Shown: positions 1 to 7,971 of the stretch, in pieces
Layout of the letters: each line of letters starts with the position of its first letter
Numbering within the stretch: the stretch's first letter is position 1
Source: Anaerolineae bacterium
GTDB lineage: Bacteria; Chloroflexota; Anaerolineae; Aggregatilineales; Aggregatilineaceae
NCBI GenBank assembly: GCA_018432315.1
Contig: JAHDLB010000019.1
Coordinates: forward strand, 1-64,000
Direction of reading: 5' to 3'
DNA: 64,000 nt
Notes under the pieces: generated by a model
Told to the model about the DNA's origin: nothing
The model's database searches: none
The model's input: only the letters and a program-made list of their open reading frames with translations
Position numbers and translations under genes: made by a program

Positions 1-1
1 G

Positions 2-166
2 AGTTGCCTCAAGCTGGTCTTTGCCACCCTGTGGCAAGCCAGTGAACGGTGGCAGCGCGTGAGCTTCACCGACCTGGATCTCGCCATGCTGCGTCACCTG
101 CGCCGCGAGCTGGAATTGGACCCCAGCGCGCCCGAAGCATCACCGTCTCACAAGAAAGCGGTTTAG
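2..166 (+). pseudogene. Transposase C-terminal fragment, probably IS256 (mutator) family
   Basis: An open frame enters from the left edge and ends at TAG 164-166, giving the last 54 residues of a protein. It contains KLVFATLWQASERW, which resembles the C-terminal helix of IS256-type mutator transposases. The catalytic core would lie outside the window, so I cannot tell whether the whole gene is intact. A second, unrelated transposase remnant follows within 50 bp, which suggests an IS graveyard. Family assignment is from motif memory only. Confidence 0.55.
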
Positions 167-206
167 TTCCATGCCACGCCTCTACGTTTACAGAAGATTT
201 CGGACT

Positions 207-443
207 TGACCCCTGGCCAACTACCTCAAGCCTTTGCAGATCCACCAAATTCATGGGCGGGCTCATCATCCGCAGACCCAGGGCAAAATCGAGCGCTATC
301 ACGAGTCGCTCGACAACGTCACACCGGCGGATGTCTACTTTGGCAGGCAGCAGGAGGTGCTTACTCAACGCGACATCATCAAACAGCGGACCCTACAGCA
401 GCGGCGCAGACATCATCTGCGACTTCAGGAGCACGCCATTTAG
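207..443 (+). pseudogene. IS3-family transposase (orfB) remnant with internal deletion
   Basis: The frame from about 213 to TAG 441-443 encodes LANYLKP, then HHPQTQGKIERYH, then SLDNVTPADVYFGRQ and a basic tail. These are two conserved blocks from the end of an IS3-type integrase core. In the family they are normally about 40 residues apart, and each carries a copy of (E/Q)RYH. Here the two copies are collapsed into one, as expected from deletion between short repeats. There is no N-terminal part and no start codon for a functional protein, so this is a dead fragment. Confidence 0.7.
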
Positions 444-514
444 CACGGGACCCAAGCCGCCATTCTTTTTCCTGTGCTCTTGTCCCATTAATTCTGGCGA
501 TGTACAATTACCAA

Positions 515-530
515 ATGGTATGGGTACCAT
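515..530. promoter_or_regulatory. Candidate LacI-family operator upstream of the regulator gene
   Basis: ATGGTA-TGGG-TACCAT is a perfect 6-bp inverted repeat with a 4-bp spacer, 114 bp upstream of the LacI start. A close copy (AAGGTA-TCGG-TACCAT) lies at 6505-6520, over the predicted promoter of the opposing binding-protein gene. Across 15 bases (517-531 and 6506-6520) the two differ at one position. The shared motif and its placement suggest that the regulator binds both sites. This is inference; no binding data were available. Confidence 0.55.
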
Positions 531-643
531 AGCGTTTCTCTTGATAGCTTTTTTGAGTACGTGACAGCAGTTTGTGTCGGATAATGGAAAACCTATCCGG
601 GTGCGGTGAGCTCTCAAACTGAGCAGTGTCTTGGTGAGGGAAA

Positions 644-1645
644 ATGACCACCATTCGGGACGTGGCCCGGCGCGCGGGTGTGGCCCCAATCACAGTATCG
701 AGAGTGATCAACGATTCGGGCTACGTGAGCGAGAAAACACGCCAGCGAGTCGAGGAAGCTATTGCGGAACTGAACTATGTGCCCAACGCGCTTTCCCAGG
801 GACTCCGGTTCAACAAAACTAACGTGATAGCGCTTGTCCTGTCCGATGTTACGAATCCATTCTGGACCACAGTAGCACGAGGGACTGAAGATGCATCAAG
901 CGAGGAAAACTACAGTGTCATCCTGTGCAACACCGACGAGGATGTCGCCAAACAGGACAAATACACCGATCTGCTTCTCCGGCGACAGGTAGACGGCTTC
1001 CTCTTAGTTCCGGTCTCGAATACGATCGATACTATCCGTTTTATCCAACAGCAGGGCGTGTCGCTGGTTGTCCTGGACCGACAGATGCCTGGCGTCTCGG
1101 TTGATACAGTTCGTGCCGATTCAGAGGGCGGTGCATACGAGCTTACACGCTATCTGACCGAGTTGGGGCATCGCGACATTGCCATTTTGTCAGGTCCCGA
1201 AGACGTCTCTACAAGCACGCAGCGTGTCGCAGGATACCAGAGAGCACTGCAACACGCCCATCTAGAAGTCGATTCGGAGTTAATTAGCTTCGGCAGTTTT
1301 TACCAGGACAGTGGTTATGAACGGACCATGAAACTCCTGGCTCTTTCGCGACCACCCACAGCCATATTTGCAGGTAACAATTTCATCGCCATCGGCATGA
1401 TGAAGGCTCTCTACGAATCCGGCCTGAGGATTCCCGAGGATATGTCAGTGGTTGGATTTGACGATCTCCCGCCCGGACTGTTGGTGCGGCCATTCCTCAC
1501 CGTAGCTGACCAACCCGCCTACGAGATGGGCTTTCGGGCGACGAAGCTATTACTGGAGCGCATCGCCAACCCTGGCAAACCACCGCATCAGGAGATCGTG
1601 CTTCCTACCCGGCTGGTCATCCGTCAGTCCTGTCGGGCGATTTGA
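644..1645 (+). CDS. LacI-family transcriptional regulator
   Basis: A 333-aa protein of normal LacI length. The N-terminal helix-turn-helix (residues 1-50: TTIRDVARRAGV, TVSRVIN, NYVPN hinge) is followed by a periplasmic-binding-protein-like sensor (about 60-330) with ALVLSDVTNPFW and the VVGFDDLP segment near the C-terminus. GTGAGG sits just upstream of the ATG. The gene is transcribed away from the IS remnants and converges with the sugar ABC operon that ends at 1694. A shared inverted repeat at 515-530 and 6505-6520 makes it the likely local repressor of that operon. The inducer is unknown; by family it would be a sugar or sugar derivative. Confidence 0.88.
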   Translation: MTTIRDVARRAGVAPITVSRVINDSGYVSEKTRQRVEEAIAELNYVPNALSQGLRFNKTNVIALVLSDVTNPFWTTVARGTEDASSEENYSVILCNTDEDVAKQDKYTDLLLRRQVDGFLLVPVSNTIDTIRFIQQQGVSLVVLDRQMPGVSVDTVRADSEGGAYELTRYLTELGHRDIAILSGPEDVSTSTQRVAGYQRALQHAHLEVDSELISFGSFYQDSGYERTMKLLALSRPPTAIFAGNNFIAIGMMKALYESGLRIPEDMSVVGFDDLPPGLLVRPFLTVADQPAYEMGFRATKLLLERIANPGKPPHQEIVLPTRLVIRQSCRAI

Positions 1646-1693
1646 TGCTGTTGGCCGCACGATATTTCATGGGCGGATGACGATTGCCTATCG

Positions 1694-2722
1694 TCATGCC
1701 GTGAGGTCTGCGGCAAAGCGTTGTGGTGCCTCACAAAATGCCTGGAATACCGCGTCACTGGTATCCCCCGGCACTTCACAACCAGCACTTAACATGTAAC
1801 GCGTGCCTGCCGCCATCCGGATGCAGTTTAGAGCCTGTGCCTGACAGGTTACAGGCGTAGTCTGGAGCATATCAGCCACTGGATCGAGATTGCCTTTGAA
1901 ACAGACTTTCGCCTCGCCGTACACGTGCCGAGCCGTGGAAAAATCGACAGCGTGATCGACGTTGAACAAATCAGCTTCTGTGCGCACCATACTATCGAGG
2001 ATGTGCGTTGTGTTACCACAAATATGCAGCTTGACCATTCCGTCCGCTTGGTGCACCGCGTTGCATACTCTCTGCTCATAGGGTAAGGCAAACTCCCGGT
2101 ACAGCTTGGGTGAAAGTAACGAGGCAGCAGCGTCACCTGCCCCTATCATGGGAGCTCCGACCTCAAGTTGAGCAAGAGAAAAGTCAATCACTACAGGGGT
2201 CAGAAACTCGAGGATCTGGTGCGCCAGGAGGGGATCATCGTAAAGCATCAACATGAACGTTGATACACCGCACACCGAGCAGGCCTCGGCGAACGGCATG
2301 TCTACCCATCCCAATACCAAACAGCTGTCACCCACGGCTCTGACCATTTCCTGTGTGGCGCGGACGCGATCGTTCATTCGCGTCTTAGGATCCAATGGAT
2401 CTGGACGAACCAGCCTATTCAGATCGCTCCTGCTAACGACCGAGGGAGAAGCGGCAAAGGGCGTTTGGTTTTCAGGAAAAACCATATCAGCGCCCAGATC
2501 GGCTGTAATTCGGAAAGCGTCACTGCAAGCTGTGATTGCATCGACGCCGAATGCATCCCTGATATGAAGCTGCGCTTCGGCCATCACATGCCCATTGGTG
2601 GCAAACTCTCGGTACGACACCTCCAAGCGTTTCTGAGCGAAGAACATCAGAAGAGGAAAAACCGGCACCCGGTCTACTGGCTCGCCGGACAGTGCCGCTA
2701 GACAGCGCTGTTTGCTGTTCAT
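1694..2722 (-). CDS. UroD/MtaA-family (cobamide-type methyltransferase-like) protein
   Basis: A 342-aa protein with the uroporphyrinogen decarboxylase fold as found in MtaA/MtbA-type methyltransferases. The start reads RCLAALSGEPVDRVPVFP, typical of this clade rather than of true HemE (a genuine HemE lies at 50772-51824). It keeps the zinc-type motif LHICGNT near residue 237 and SAGCEVPGDT near residue 315, matching the His-x-Cys and distal Cys ligands that activate a thiol in MtaA. It is the last gene of the ABC operon, 46 bp after the second permease. No corrinoid protein gene is nearby. It may act on a methylated or methoxylated compound imported by the transporter, but the substrate is unknown. 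Confidence 0.78.
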   Translation of the reverse strand: MNSKQRCLAALSGEPVDRVPVFPLLMFFAQKRLEVSYREFATNGHVMAEAQLHIRDAFGVDAITACSDAFRITADLGADMVFPENQTPFAASPSVVSRSDLNRLVRPDPLDPKTRMNDRVRATQEMVRAVGDSCLVLGWVDMPFAEACSVCGVSTFMLMLYDDPLLAHQILEFLTPVVIDFSLAQLEVGAPMIGAGDAAASLLSPKLYREFALPYEQRVCNAVHQADGMVKLHICGNTTHILDSMVRTEADLFNVDHAVDFSTARHVYGEAKVCFKGNLDPVADMLQTTPVTCQAQALNCIRMAAGTRYMLSAGCEVPGDTSDAVFQAFCEAPQRFAADLTA

Positions 2723-2768
2723 CCATGATCCCTTCTCGTTAGCTGATAGGATATCGTCGAGAACTATC

Positions 2769-3794
2769 CTAGCCTTTCACGGCCCCGATTAAGATGCCCC
2801 GAGCAATGAAGCGCTCCAGAACAATGGATAGAACAACGACGGGGGCAATCATCACCAGCACCAGCACCGAGATATTCCACCACTGGGGCCCGCGTGTTGC
2901 ATTCTGGCCGACCACCAGCATCGGCATTGTCTGAGTATCCGCGCCGGAAAGGAACAAACCCAAGGTGTATTCGTTCCAGGCGAAGATCAACACGATCAGG
3001 AACGTGGCCACGAGTCCAGGGGCAGAGAGGGGTAAAACGATCTTATACAGGACTTGATAACGGGAAGCGCCATCGATAAAGGCACTTTCCTCCAATTCAA
3101 TAGGGATGCTCTTGAAGTAGTCACGCGTGAACCAGATGGCGAGTGGCAGATTGACGGCAGTATAGGTCACGATCAAAGCCGTGTACGTATTGAGCAGACC
3201 GAAATTCTGAAAAAGGATATAGATCGGGACAAGAACCGCGACCGGCGGCAGCATCCGCTGTGAGATGAGCCAGAATGCGATATCGTCGTTGGTCATTGAG
3301 CCTTTAAGGCGGCGGCCAATCGTGAGCGTTACCAAGACAAATATACCGAGACCGGCAGCAACCGCCACCTGCCAGGGGACTTCCAGATTGACCATGAGAA
3401 TCACCAGGACCGCGCATACCACAAACGCCAGAACCAACCCTGGTTTCGGGCGAAAAGTGAAGCGGCTGAGGGCATAAGAGGCCCCCGACCCCAATATGAG
3501 CGCCAGCACCGCGCTTATGAACCCGACGATAGCCGTATTCTTGTACGGACGTGTAACGAGGTCGCCACTCGCCACAAACATTTCTCTCCAGGCATGATCA
3601 GAAGGTTGGAAGTCCACGTACATGAGGTACTTGGGGCCGGTGTTCACATCGATGGGCAGCTTGAAGGCGGTCACGAAGAGCCAGTAAACTGGAAACAAGA
3701 CGAGAAATGTCCAGGATAACAGCAGGATATACGACACTATCATGGTCGCTGGTGAGGGTTTAAAGGGACTTGACGAGCGAAAAAGGCGCTTCAT
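2769..3794 (-). CDS. Carbohydrate ABC transporter permease, MalG-like (CUT1), with extra membrane hairpin
   Basis: A 341-aa inner-membrane permease. The first membrane segment (about 20-42) is followed by SYALSRF, NDDIAFWLISQRMLPP, the cytoplasmic EAA loop (ESAFIDGASRYQVLYKIVLP) that docks on the ATPase, and the FAWNEYTLGLF segment typical of MalG subunits. Between SYALSRF and NDDIAFW lies an insertion of about 50 residues containing two hydrophobic stretches (about 126-143 and 147-165), absent from standard 275-290-aa MalG proteins. The gene starts 4 bp after the partner permease. No ATPase gene is present; a shared MsmX/UgpC-type ATPase elsewhere is likely. Confidence 0.88.
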   Translation of the reverse strand: MKRLFRSSSPFKPSPATMIVSYILLLSWTFLVLFPVYWLFVTAFKLPIDVNTGPKYLMYVDFQPSDHAWREMFVASGDLVTRPYKNTAIVGFISAVLALILGSGASYALSRFTFRPKPGLVLAFVVCAVLVILMVNLEVPWQVAVAAGLGIFVLVTLTIGRRLKGSMTNDDIAFWLISQRMLPPVAVLVPIYILFQNFGLLNTYTALIVTYTAVNLPLAIWFTRDYFKSIPIELEESAFIDGASRYQVLYKIVLPLSAPGLVATFLIVLIFAWNEYTLGLFLSGADTQTMPMLVVGQNATRGPQWWNISVLVLVMIAPVVVLSIVLERFIARGILIGAVKG

Positions 3795-3798
3795 AGGA

Positions 3799-4896
3799 TT
3801 ATATGGACTCCAACAAACGCTGCCGGATGAAATTTACAAAAACCAGCGCCACAAAAGTGGCGACAAACAGCAAGCAATACGCAAGCGCGGACGACGTACC
3901 CAGGTCGATGCCACGCCACAGGTTATATGCGTGCAGGGTCACCGACTCGGTCGCAATGCCTGGACCGCCGCCGGTCAGCGCGTTGGGCATATCGATGATC
4001 TTAAAAGCTTCGATTATGCGGACCAGAATCACGGTGGTGCTAACTGGGATAATCTGCGGCAGGAGGATGTAGCGAAACATCTGCTGCCGATTGGCACCGT
4101 CCACCAGCGCCGCCTCAACGGTCTCAGTCGGGAGTCCTTCCAGTGCGGCCAGCAGAATGATAAAAACAAACGGCGTCCACTGCCAGGTGTCGCCGATGAT
4201 GACGGCCAGGCGCGCAGTCGCCGGGTCATTTACCCACGAGAAATTGTATAAGCCTGCCACTTTCCACATGGGCGCCATAGGGCCGATCAGGGTATCGGTA
4301 AGCATACGGAATAGGAAACCGATTCCAACCGGAGTTATCATCATTGGCAGCAAAAACACGACTCGAAAGAAACGCTTGCCGGGCAGATTTTGAGTGACCA
4401 GCAGGGCGAGGAATAACCCCAAAATATACTGAGCCGCAACTCCCCCAAATACAAAGATCAGGGTCACCACCAGCGTGCCGGGGAGTCCTCTCCCGCTCGA
4501 AGTACGGATGACCAGCCACAGGAGTTCTACGGCGATGATGATCGTGATCACTCGCATGAGGACGCCAAACAGGCGCCGACGCGGGCCAGTGACATAGCGA
4601 AACAACCAGTAGATCATCACCGCGATAAAAACCATCAAGATGATCCACCCGAAGGTCGTGGGGTCGTCAAACCTCCCCAAAAAACGCCTTTGCCCGCTCC
4701 CCTGCAGCAGTTTTTCGTAGTTTTTCAGGCCGATATATTCAATTTCAAACCCGCCCTTCACGAACCTGATTTTTGAAAGGGAGGTGAAGATGGAAAGTAG
4801 CAGGGGAAAAACAGACAAAAACAACACCACCAGGACGGCAGGTAGTAGTAAAACATATCTGGAACGATCATTTAGATGGCTGGGGGGTTCTTCCAT
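3799..4896 (-). CDS. Carbohydrate ABC transporter permease, MalF-like (CUT1), with extra membrane segments
   Basis: A 365-aa membrane protein, longer than the usual 290-310 aa. It opens with YVLLLPAVLVVLFLSVFPLL and IGLKNYEKLL, as in MalF-type subunits, and carries the EAA loop [20 protein letters not shown] and ALTGGGPG near the end. About 80 residues between the first segment and the core add hydrophobic stretches (near 82-103, 114-132 and 140-160). The ribosome-binding site is poor: AGG only a few bases before ATG, within a stem formed by 4900-4929. The gene follows the binding-protein terminator, so translation and transcription both look damped relative to the binding protein. Confidence 0.88.
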   Translation of the reverse strand: MEEPPSHLNDRSRYVLLLPAVLVVLFLSVFPLLLSIFTSLSKIRFVKGGFEIEYIGLKNYEKLLQGSGQRRFLGRFDDPTTFGWIILMVFIAVMIYWLFRYVTGPRRRLFGVLMRVITIIIAVELLWLVIRTSSGRGLPGTLVVTLIFVFGGVAAQYILGLFLALLVTQNLPGKRFFRVVFLLPMMITPVGIGFLFRMLTDTLIGPMAPMWKVAGLYNFSWVNDPATARLAVIIGDTWQWTPFVFIILLAALEGLPTETVEAALVDGANRQQMFRYILLPQIIPVSTTVILVRIIEAFKIIDMPNALTGGGPGIATESVTLHAYNLWRGIDLGTSSALAYCLLFVATFVALVFVNFIRQRLLESI

Positions 4897-4899
4897 AGC

Positions 4900-4929
4900 C
4901 TATACTCGCTGTGGTATAGTCCAGTATAG
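4900..4929 (-). repeat. Inverted repeat covering the MalF-like ribosome-binding region
   Basis: CTATACT and AGTATAG form 7-bp arms (4900-4906 and 4923-4929) around a 16-bp loop, ending 3 bp before the start codon of the permease read leftward. In RNA the stem would pair the only purine-rich stretch before that start. It could lower translation or serve as an operator. There is no further evidence either way. Confidence 0.35.
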
Positions 4930-4932
4930 CAG

Positions 4933-4964
4933 AAAAAATCTCGGAGGCGCGCGGCCTCCGAGAT
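4933..4964 (-). terminator. Intrinsic terminator between binding protein and permeases
   Basis: Perfect 11-bp arms (ATCTCGGAGGC and GCCTCCGAGAT) enclose a 5-base loop at 4938-4964. On the minus strand the stem is followed directly by a run of T residues (the As at 4933-4938). It lies 20 bp past the stop of the binding-protein gene and 37 bp before the permease start. Partial termination here would give more binding protein than permease, a common arrangement in sugar ABC operons. Confidence 0.85.
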
Positions 4965-4983
4965 ACACAACGTCGGGACATGC

Positions 4984-6471
4984 TTATTTCTGAATACCCA
5001 GCGAGGCGATATAAGCAGCGAGCTGGTCTTCACGTCCGATTTCTTCAGTGATCTCTTCCCATTGATCGCTGATTTCCTGGGCCGCTTCTTCGGCGGTGTA
5101 CTCCCCAGCCAGGAACTGGCTCAGGATCGGATCGGTCACCACCTGCTGGTAGCGCTGGTTCTGTGGGACACGCAGGTCGAGCACCATATTGGGATTGTTC
5201 AGACTGTCCCGAATGGCACCCAAATAGTCATTGGCGGCCTTTTCGCTGAAGCCCCCGGCCAGCCACGGCGTCAGGTCCTGGAACTGCGAGATGCGATATG
5301 GGTTGAAACCGGTTTTGCCAATTGTCACGTCCACGTTGGCCTGCGCAGGCTGTGCCACGTAGGAGAAGAAGGCGTAAGCCGCGTCCTTTTTCTCCTGGGA
5401 AATGCCTGAACTAACGCCGCCGGACCAGCCGCCAAATGACGCGACAGGGGCATGGTTCACACCATCCACCGCGTAAGGGCAGAGTTCGGGCGTGCAGGGC
5501 ACTAATTCGCCTGTCGCGCGATCAATGACCTCAGTCGAGCCGGGGGTGATGACTGCTCCAACCTTATCCTGGACAATCGACTGTTCGGGATCAACCGCCA
5601 GCGACCCGATATCACCCCAGTCCAGGCTCAGCGCGCAGCGGCCCGCGACAAAGAGCGTACGCGTGCCACCAACATCCAGGGTTTCCTCATCGGGCGGACC
5701 GTACTGACCGGTCTCTTTGTAGATCTCCAGTGCACGGACGAAACCTTCATTATTGATCAGGGGCTCAAACGTCGTAGTGTCGAAGAACGCGCCCTGCTCA
5801 GTGCCCAGGCTCTGAATGAACGGGCTGGCAAAGGAGGGGAACCACTGCCAGGCCTGAGCGCTGCGCCGCTTGGAGATGCAGGAGCCATAGTCACCTTCGC
5901 CGTCGCCATTCATATCCTGGCCGTTGAGGGCTGCGGCCACCACCAGATATTCATCCCACGTCTTAGGCGGTTCCAGCCCGGCCTCTGCAAGAACGTCAGT
6001 CCGATAGTAGACCATGTGGAAGTCGCCGTCCAGCGGGATCAGGTAGATTTTTTCATTGTACATCGCGCTGAAATTGCGGAAGAATGGCGCAATGTCGTCC
6101 CATTGGATGTCGGCATCCGCTTCGACATAAGGGGTGAGATCTTCCAGGTATCCGGCGTTAGCGAAATCGACCATCCATTGCGGGGCAAAGACAAAGGCGT
6201 CGTAGCTATAGGTACCGGTGGCTTGATCGGTAAGAATGATCTGGTAAAGATCAGCGAATGGCACGGTTACAACAGAAACCTGTGCGCCGGTAAGCTCCTG
6301 GAATTCCGGAGCATGGCGCTGGAGTGGCTCGGCAATCTGCGGGCCATCGAACGTCAATACCGTAATATTGACCCCTTCAAATGGTTTGTCCTGGGAATAC
6401 GAGATCCCGGTAGAGACTAAAGAAATGGCCGCTAGGAGGACAATAAGCAGGACAGATGTAACCTTTCTCAT
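4984..6471 (-). CDS. Extracellular solute-binding protein of a carbohydrate ABC transporter (family 1)
   Basis: A 495-aa secreted protein and first gene of the operon. Residues 1-26 form a signal peptide (KVTSVLLIVLLAAISLV core, probable cleavage after YSQ). No lipobox cysteine is present, so anchoring must differ from classical lipoproteins. The mature part has binding-protein family 1 features: VNITVLTFDGPQI, HAPEFQELTGAQVSVV, YDAFVFAPQWMVDFANAGYLEDLTP and YYRTDVLAEAGLEPPKTWDE. A long central insert carries calcium-loop-like DMNGDGEGDYG. A predicted promoter and the shared operator lie directly upstream, and a strong terminator lies downstream. The ligand is unknown. Confidence 0.88.
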   Translation of the reverse strand: MRKVTSVLLIVLLAAISLVSTGISYSQDKPFEGVNITVLTFDGPQIAEPLQRHAPEFQELTGAQVSVVTVPFADLYQIILTDQATGTYSYDAFVFAPQWMVDFANAGYLEDLTPYVEADADIQWDDIAPFFRNFSAMYNEKIYLIPLDGDFHMVYYRTDVLAEAGLEPPKTWDEYLVVAAALNGQDMNGDGEGDYGSCISKRRSAQAWQWFPSFASPFIQSLGTEQGAFFDTTTFEPLINNEGFVRALEIYKETGQYGPPDEETLDVGGTRTLFVAGRCALSLDWGDIGSLAVDPEQSIVQDKVGAVITPGSTEVIDRATGELVPCTPELCPYAVDGVNHAPVASFGGWSGGVSSGISQEKKDAAYAFFSYVAQPAQANVDVTIGKTGFNPYRISQFQDLTPWLAGGFSEKAANDYLGAIRDSLNNPNMVLDLRVPQNQRYQQVVTDPILSQFLAGEYTAEEAAQEISDQWEEITEEIGREDQLAAYIASLGIQK

Positions 6472-6504
6472 GTCATATCTCCATTTCTAAGAAAAACAAG
6501 AACA

Positions 6505-6555
6505 AGGTATCGGTACCATATGTTCAGTATATACCTAAGATGCTGCACAACTCAA
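6505..6555 (-). promoter_or_regulatory. Predicted promoter with operator for the sugar ABC operon
   Basis: Reading leftward, TTGAGT (6555-6550) and TATACT (6531-6526) are separated by 18 bp and resemble a sigma-70 promoter. The inverted repeat TACCAT/AAGGTA at 6505-6520 would sit over the transcription start, a classical place for repression. The same motif lies upstream of the LacI gene at 515-530. The insertion sequence at 6605 ends about 50 bp upstream of the -35 element, so the promoter itself appears intact. Confidence 0.5.
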
Positions 6556-6604
6556 GCGATAGGCATACTGAACCACGTGCGTTTGAATCCTAGCGGGAAA
6601 CCCC

Positions 6605-7840
6605 GTTGTCTCAAAAAATTGATGCAATAGTCGATTTTTTTCCTTCAGGCGGCGTCACGGTAGTAGTCGTGAATGAGACCACCCAGCACGGCGCGCGAAC
6701 GCACAGGACCCGTATGTTCGCGGCTTAACACTGGCACGGGAATCCGTTGATCGAGACCCTGATGGGGACGTGCCGAGTTGAAGAACGTAACGTATTCACG
6801 CATGACTCGTCGCAAGTGCGCCTGATTGATGATGAGCACCTTGTCCAGGCATTCTTCCCGGACAGAACGGATCCACCTTTCCGCATGCGCGTTCGCGTTC
6901 GCGTTCGGGGCACGATACGGCGTAGGGATCACTTTGATGCCCGTTGACCGGAATACCGTGTCGAAGGCTTGGCTGAACTTATTGTCGTTGTCATGGATCA
7001 GAAAGCGGATGGCCGCTTCGCGGTCGTCGAGCTCCCACATCACCTGGCGCGCTTTTTGGGTGACCCAGGCAGTGTCCGGATGAGCAGTACAACCAGCGAA
7101 ATGTACCCGACGCGTCCCAATTTCGACGAATACGAGCACGTATAGCGTTTGGAAAAACAAAGTCTCGACGGTGAAAAAGTCGCACGCCAACAGCTGGTCT
7201 CGATAATGCGTCATCAGGTGCCGCCAGCTCAGTGACGGATCACGATCGGGCGCAGGCGGGATCCCGTGGCGCTCTAGGATGTTGCCGACTGTCTCATGGC
7301 TGATGGTGTACCCAAGCTTGAGTAATTCACCTTCAATGCGTTCATAGCCCCAGTCATTTTCGCGCGCCAGGCGTAACACCAGCTGCTCGATTTCGTTGTC
7401 GGTCCGCGGACGACCCGCCGTGCGGTGCCGATAGGTCCATTTGCGCCGCACTATCGCGCGATGCCACCCAAACACTGTCGCTGGTTTGACGATCCGAATC
7501 ACGTCGCCCATGGTTTTGATCGTGCGATTCGTTTTGTCTCTCAGCCTGGTGGCCAGCACCACCAGCATCAACTTCTCGCCCCGGGATAAACGTGGTGCCC
7601 GTTCTTGCCTGCGTTCGTAGATCGCCAGTTGGCGACGCAACAACAAGATTTCTAGATCCTTGGCGCTTTCCGACCTGCGGCTCAGTCTGATAAGCTCAAC
7701 CAGAGTGGAGACCACCTGCCATACACAAAACCAAACCATCCCTTTTCCTTTTCCAGCGGTAAATCAAACGCTCCATTTTACCAGCTAGATCAGGCTGTTT
7801 CTTGCCGCAATTTTGAATTGCATAAATATTTTGAGAGTAC
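6605..7840 (-). mobile_element. Insertion sequence copy A (integrase-core type), about 1.24 kb
   Basis: The ends match as imperfect inverted repeats. GTTGTCTCAAAAAATT begins at 6605, and the complement of 7825-7840 reads GTACTCTCAAAATATT. Extending to 24 bases (through ATGCAAT) gives 20 matches. One transposase gene fills the element. A second, similar element lies at 9965-11192 in the opposite orientation. I see no clear target-site duplication next to 6605 or 7840. The family is an IS481-like or related integrase-core group; I am not certain which. Confidence 0.75.
6645..7739 (-). CDS. IS transposase, integrase-core (rve) type, copy A
   Basis: A 364-aa transposase closely similar to the gene at 10066-11154. 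The N-terminal third has EILLLRRQLAIYERRQ and a helix-turn-helix region (GYERIEGELLKLGY). The catalytic core follows (ACDFFTVET, IHDNDNKFSQAFD, AERWIRSVREEC, SARPHQGL). A three-unit GCGTTC repeat at 6889-6906 encodes an Asn-Ala expansion just before the catalytic glutamate. This leaves 36 residues between the second Asp and the Glu instead of the 34 in copy B, so activity may be impaired. The start sits near the inner end of the element. Confidence 0.85.
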   Translation of the reverse strand: MVWFCVWQVVSTLVELIRLSRRSESAKDLEILLLRRQLAIYERRQERAPRLSRGEKLMLVVLATRLRDKTNRTIKTMGDVIRIVKPATVFGWHRAIVRRKWTYRHRTAGRPRTDNEIEQLVLRLARENDWGYERIEGELLKLGYTISHETVGNILERHGIPPAPDRDPSLSWRHLMTHYRDQLLACDFFTVETLFFQTLYVLVFVEIGTRRVHFAGCTAHPDTAWVTQKARQVMWELDDREAAIRFLIHDNDNKFSQAFDTVFRSTGIKVIPTPYRAPNANANAHAERWIRSVREECLDKVLIINQAHLRRVMREYVTFFNSARPHQGLDQRIPVPVLSREHTGPVRSRAVLGGLIHDYYRDAA

Positions 7841-7971
7841 GGCCATGACGTGGCCCATTTTATGAACGGATGTGCAATTCGGCCAGCACAGCTACCACAT
7901 CATAGAGTTTCATTCCGCCACATCTCCGATTTGCGTTTATAATAGGCATAAAGTCTCAGGAGGTCGAATCG

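Noticed and set aside
541-643. Clear sigma-70 promoter for the LacI gene
   Set aside because: TTGAGT (553-558) and GATAAT (580-585) are 21 bp apart, too far for a standard promoter; no better pair was found.
1694-2722. A second hemE
   Set aside because: It lacks the HemE N-terminal signature and carries the His-x-Cys and distal Cys pattern of MtaA-type methyltransferases.
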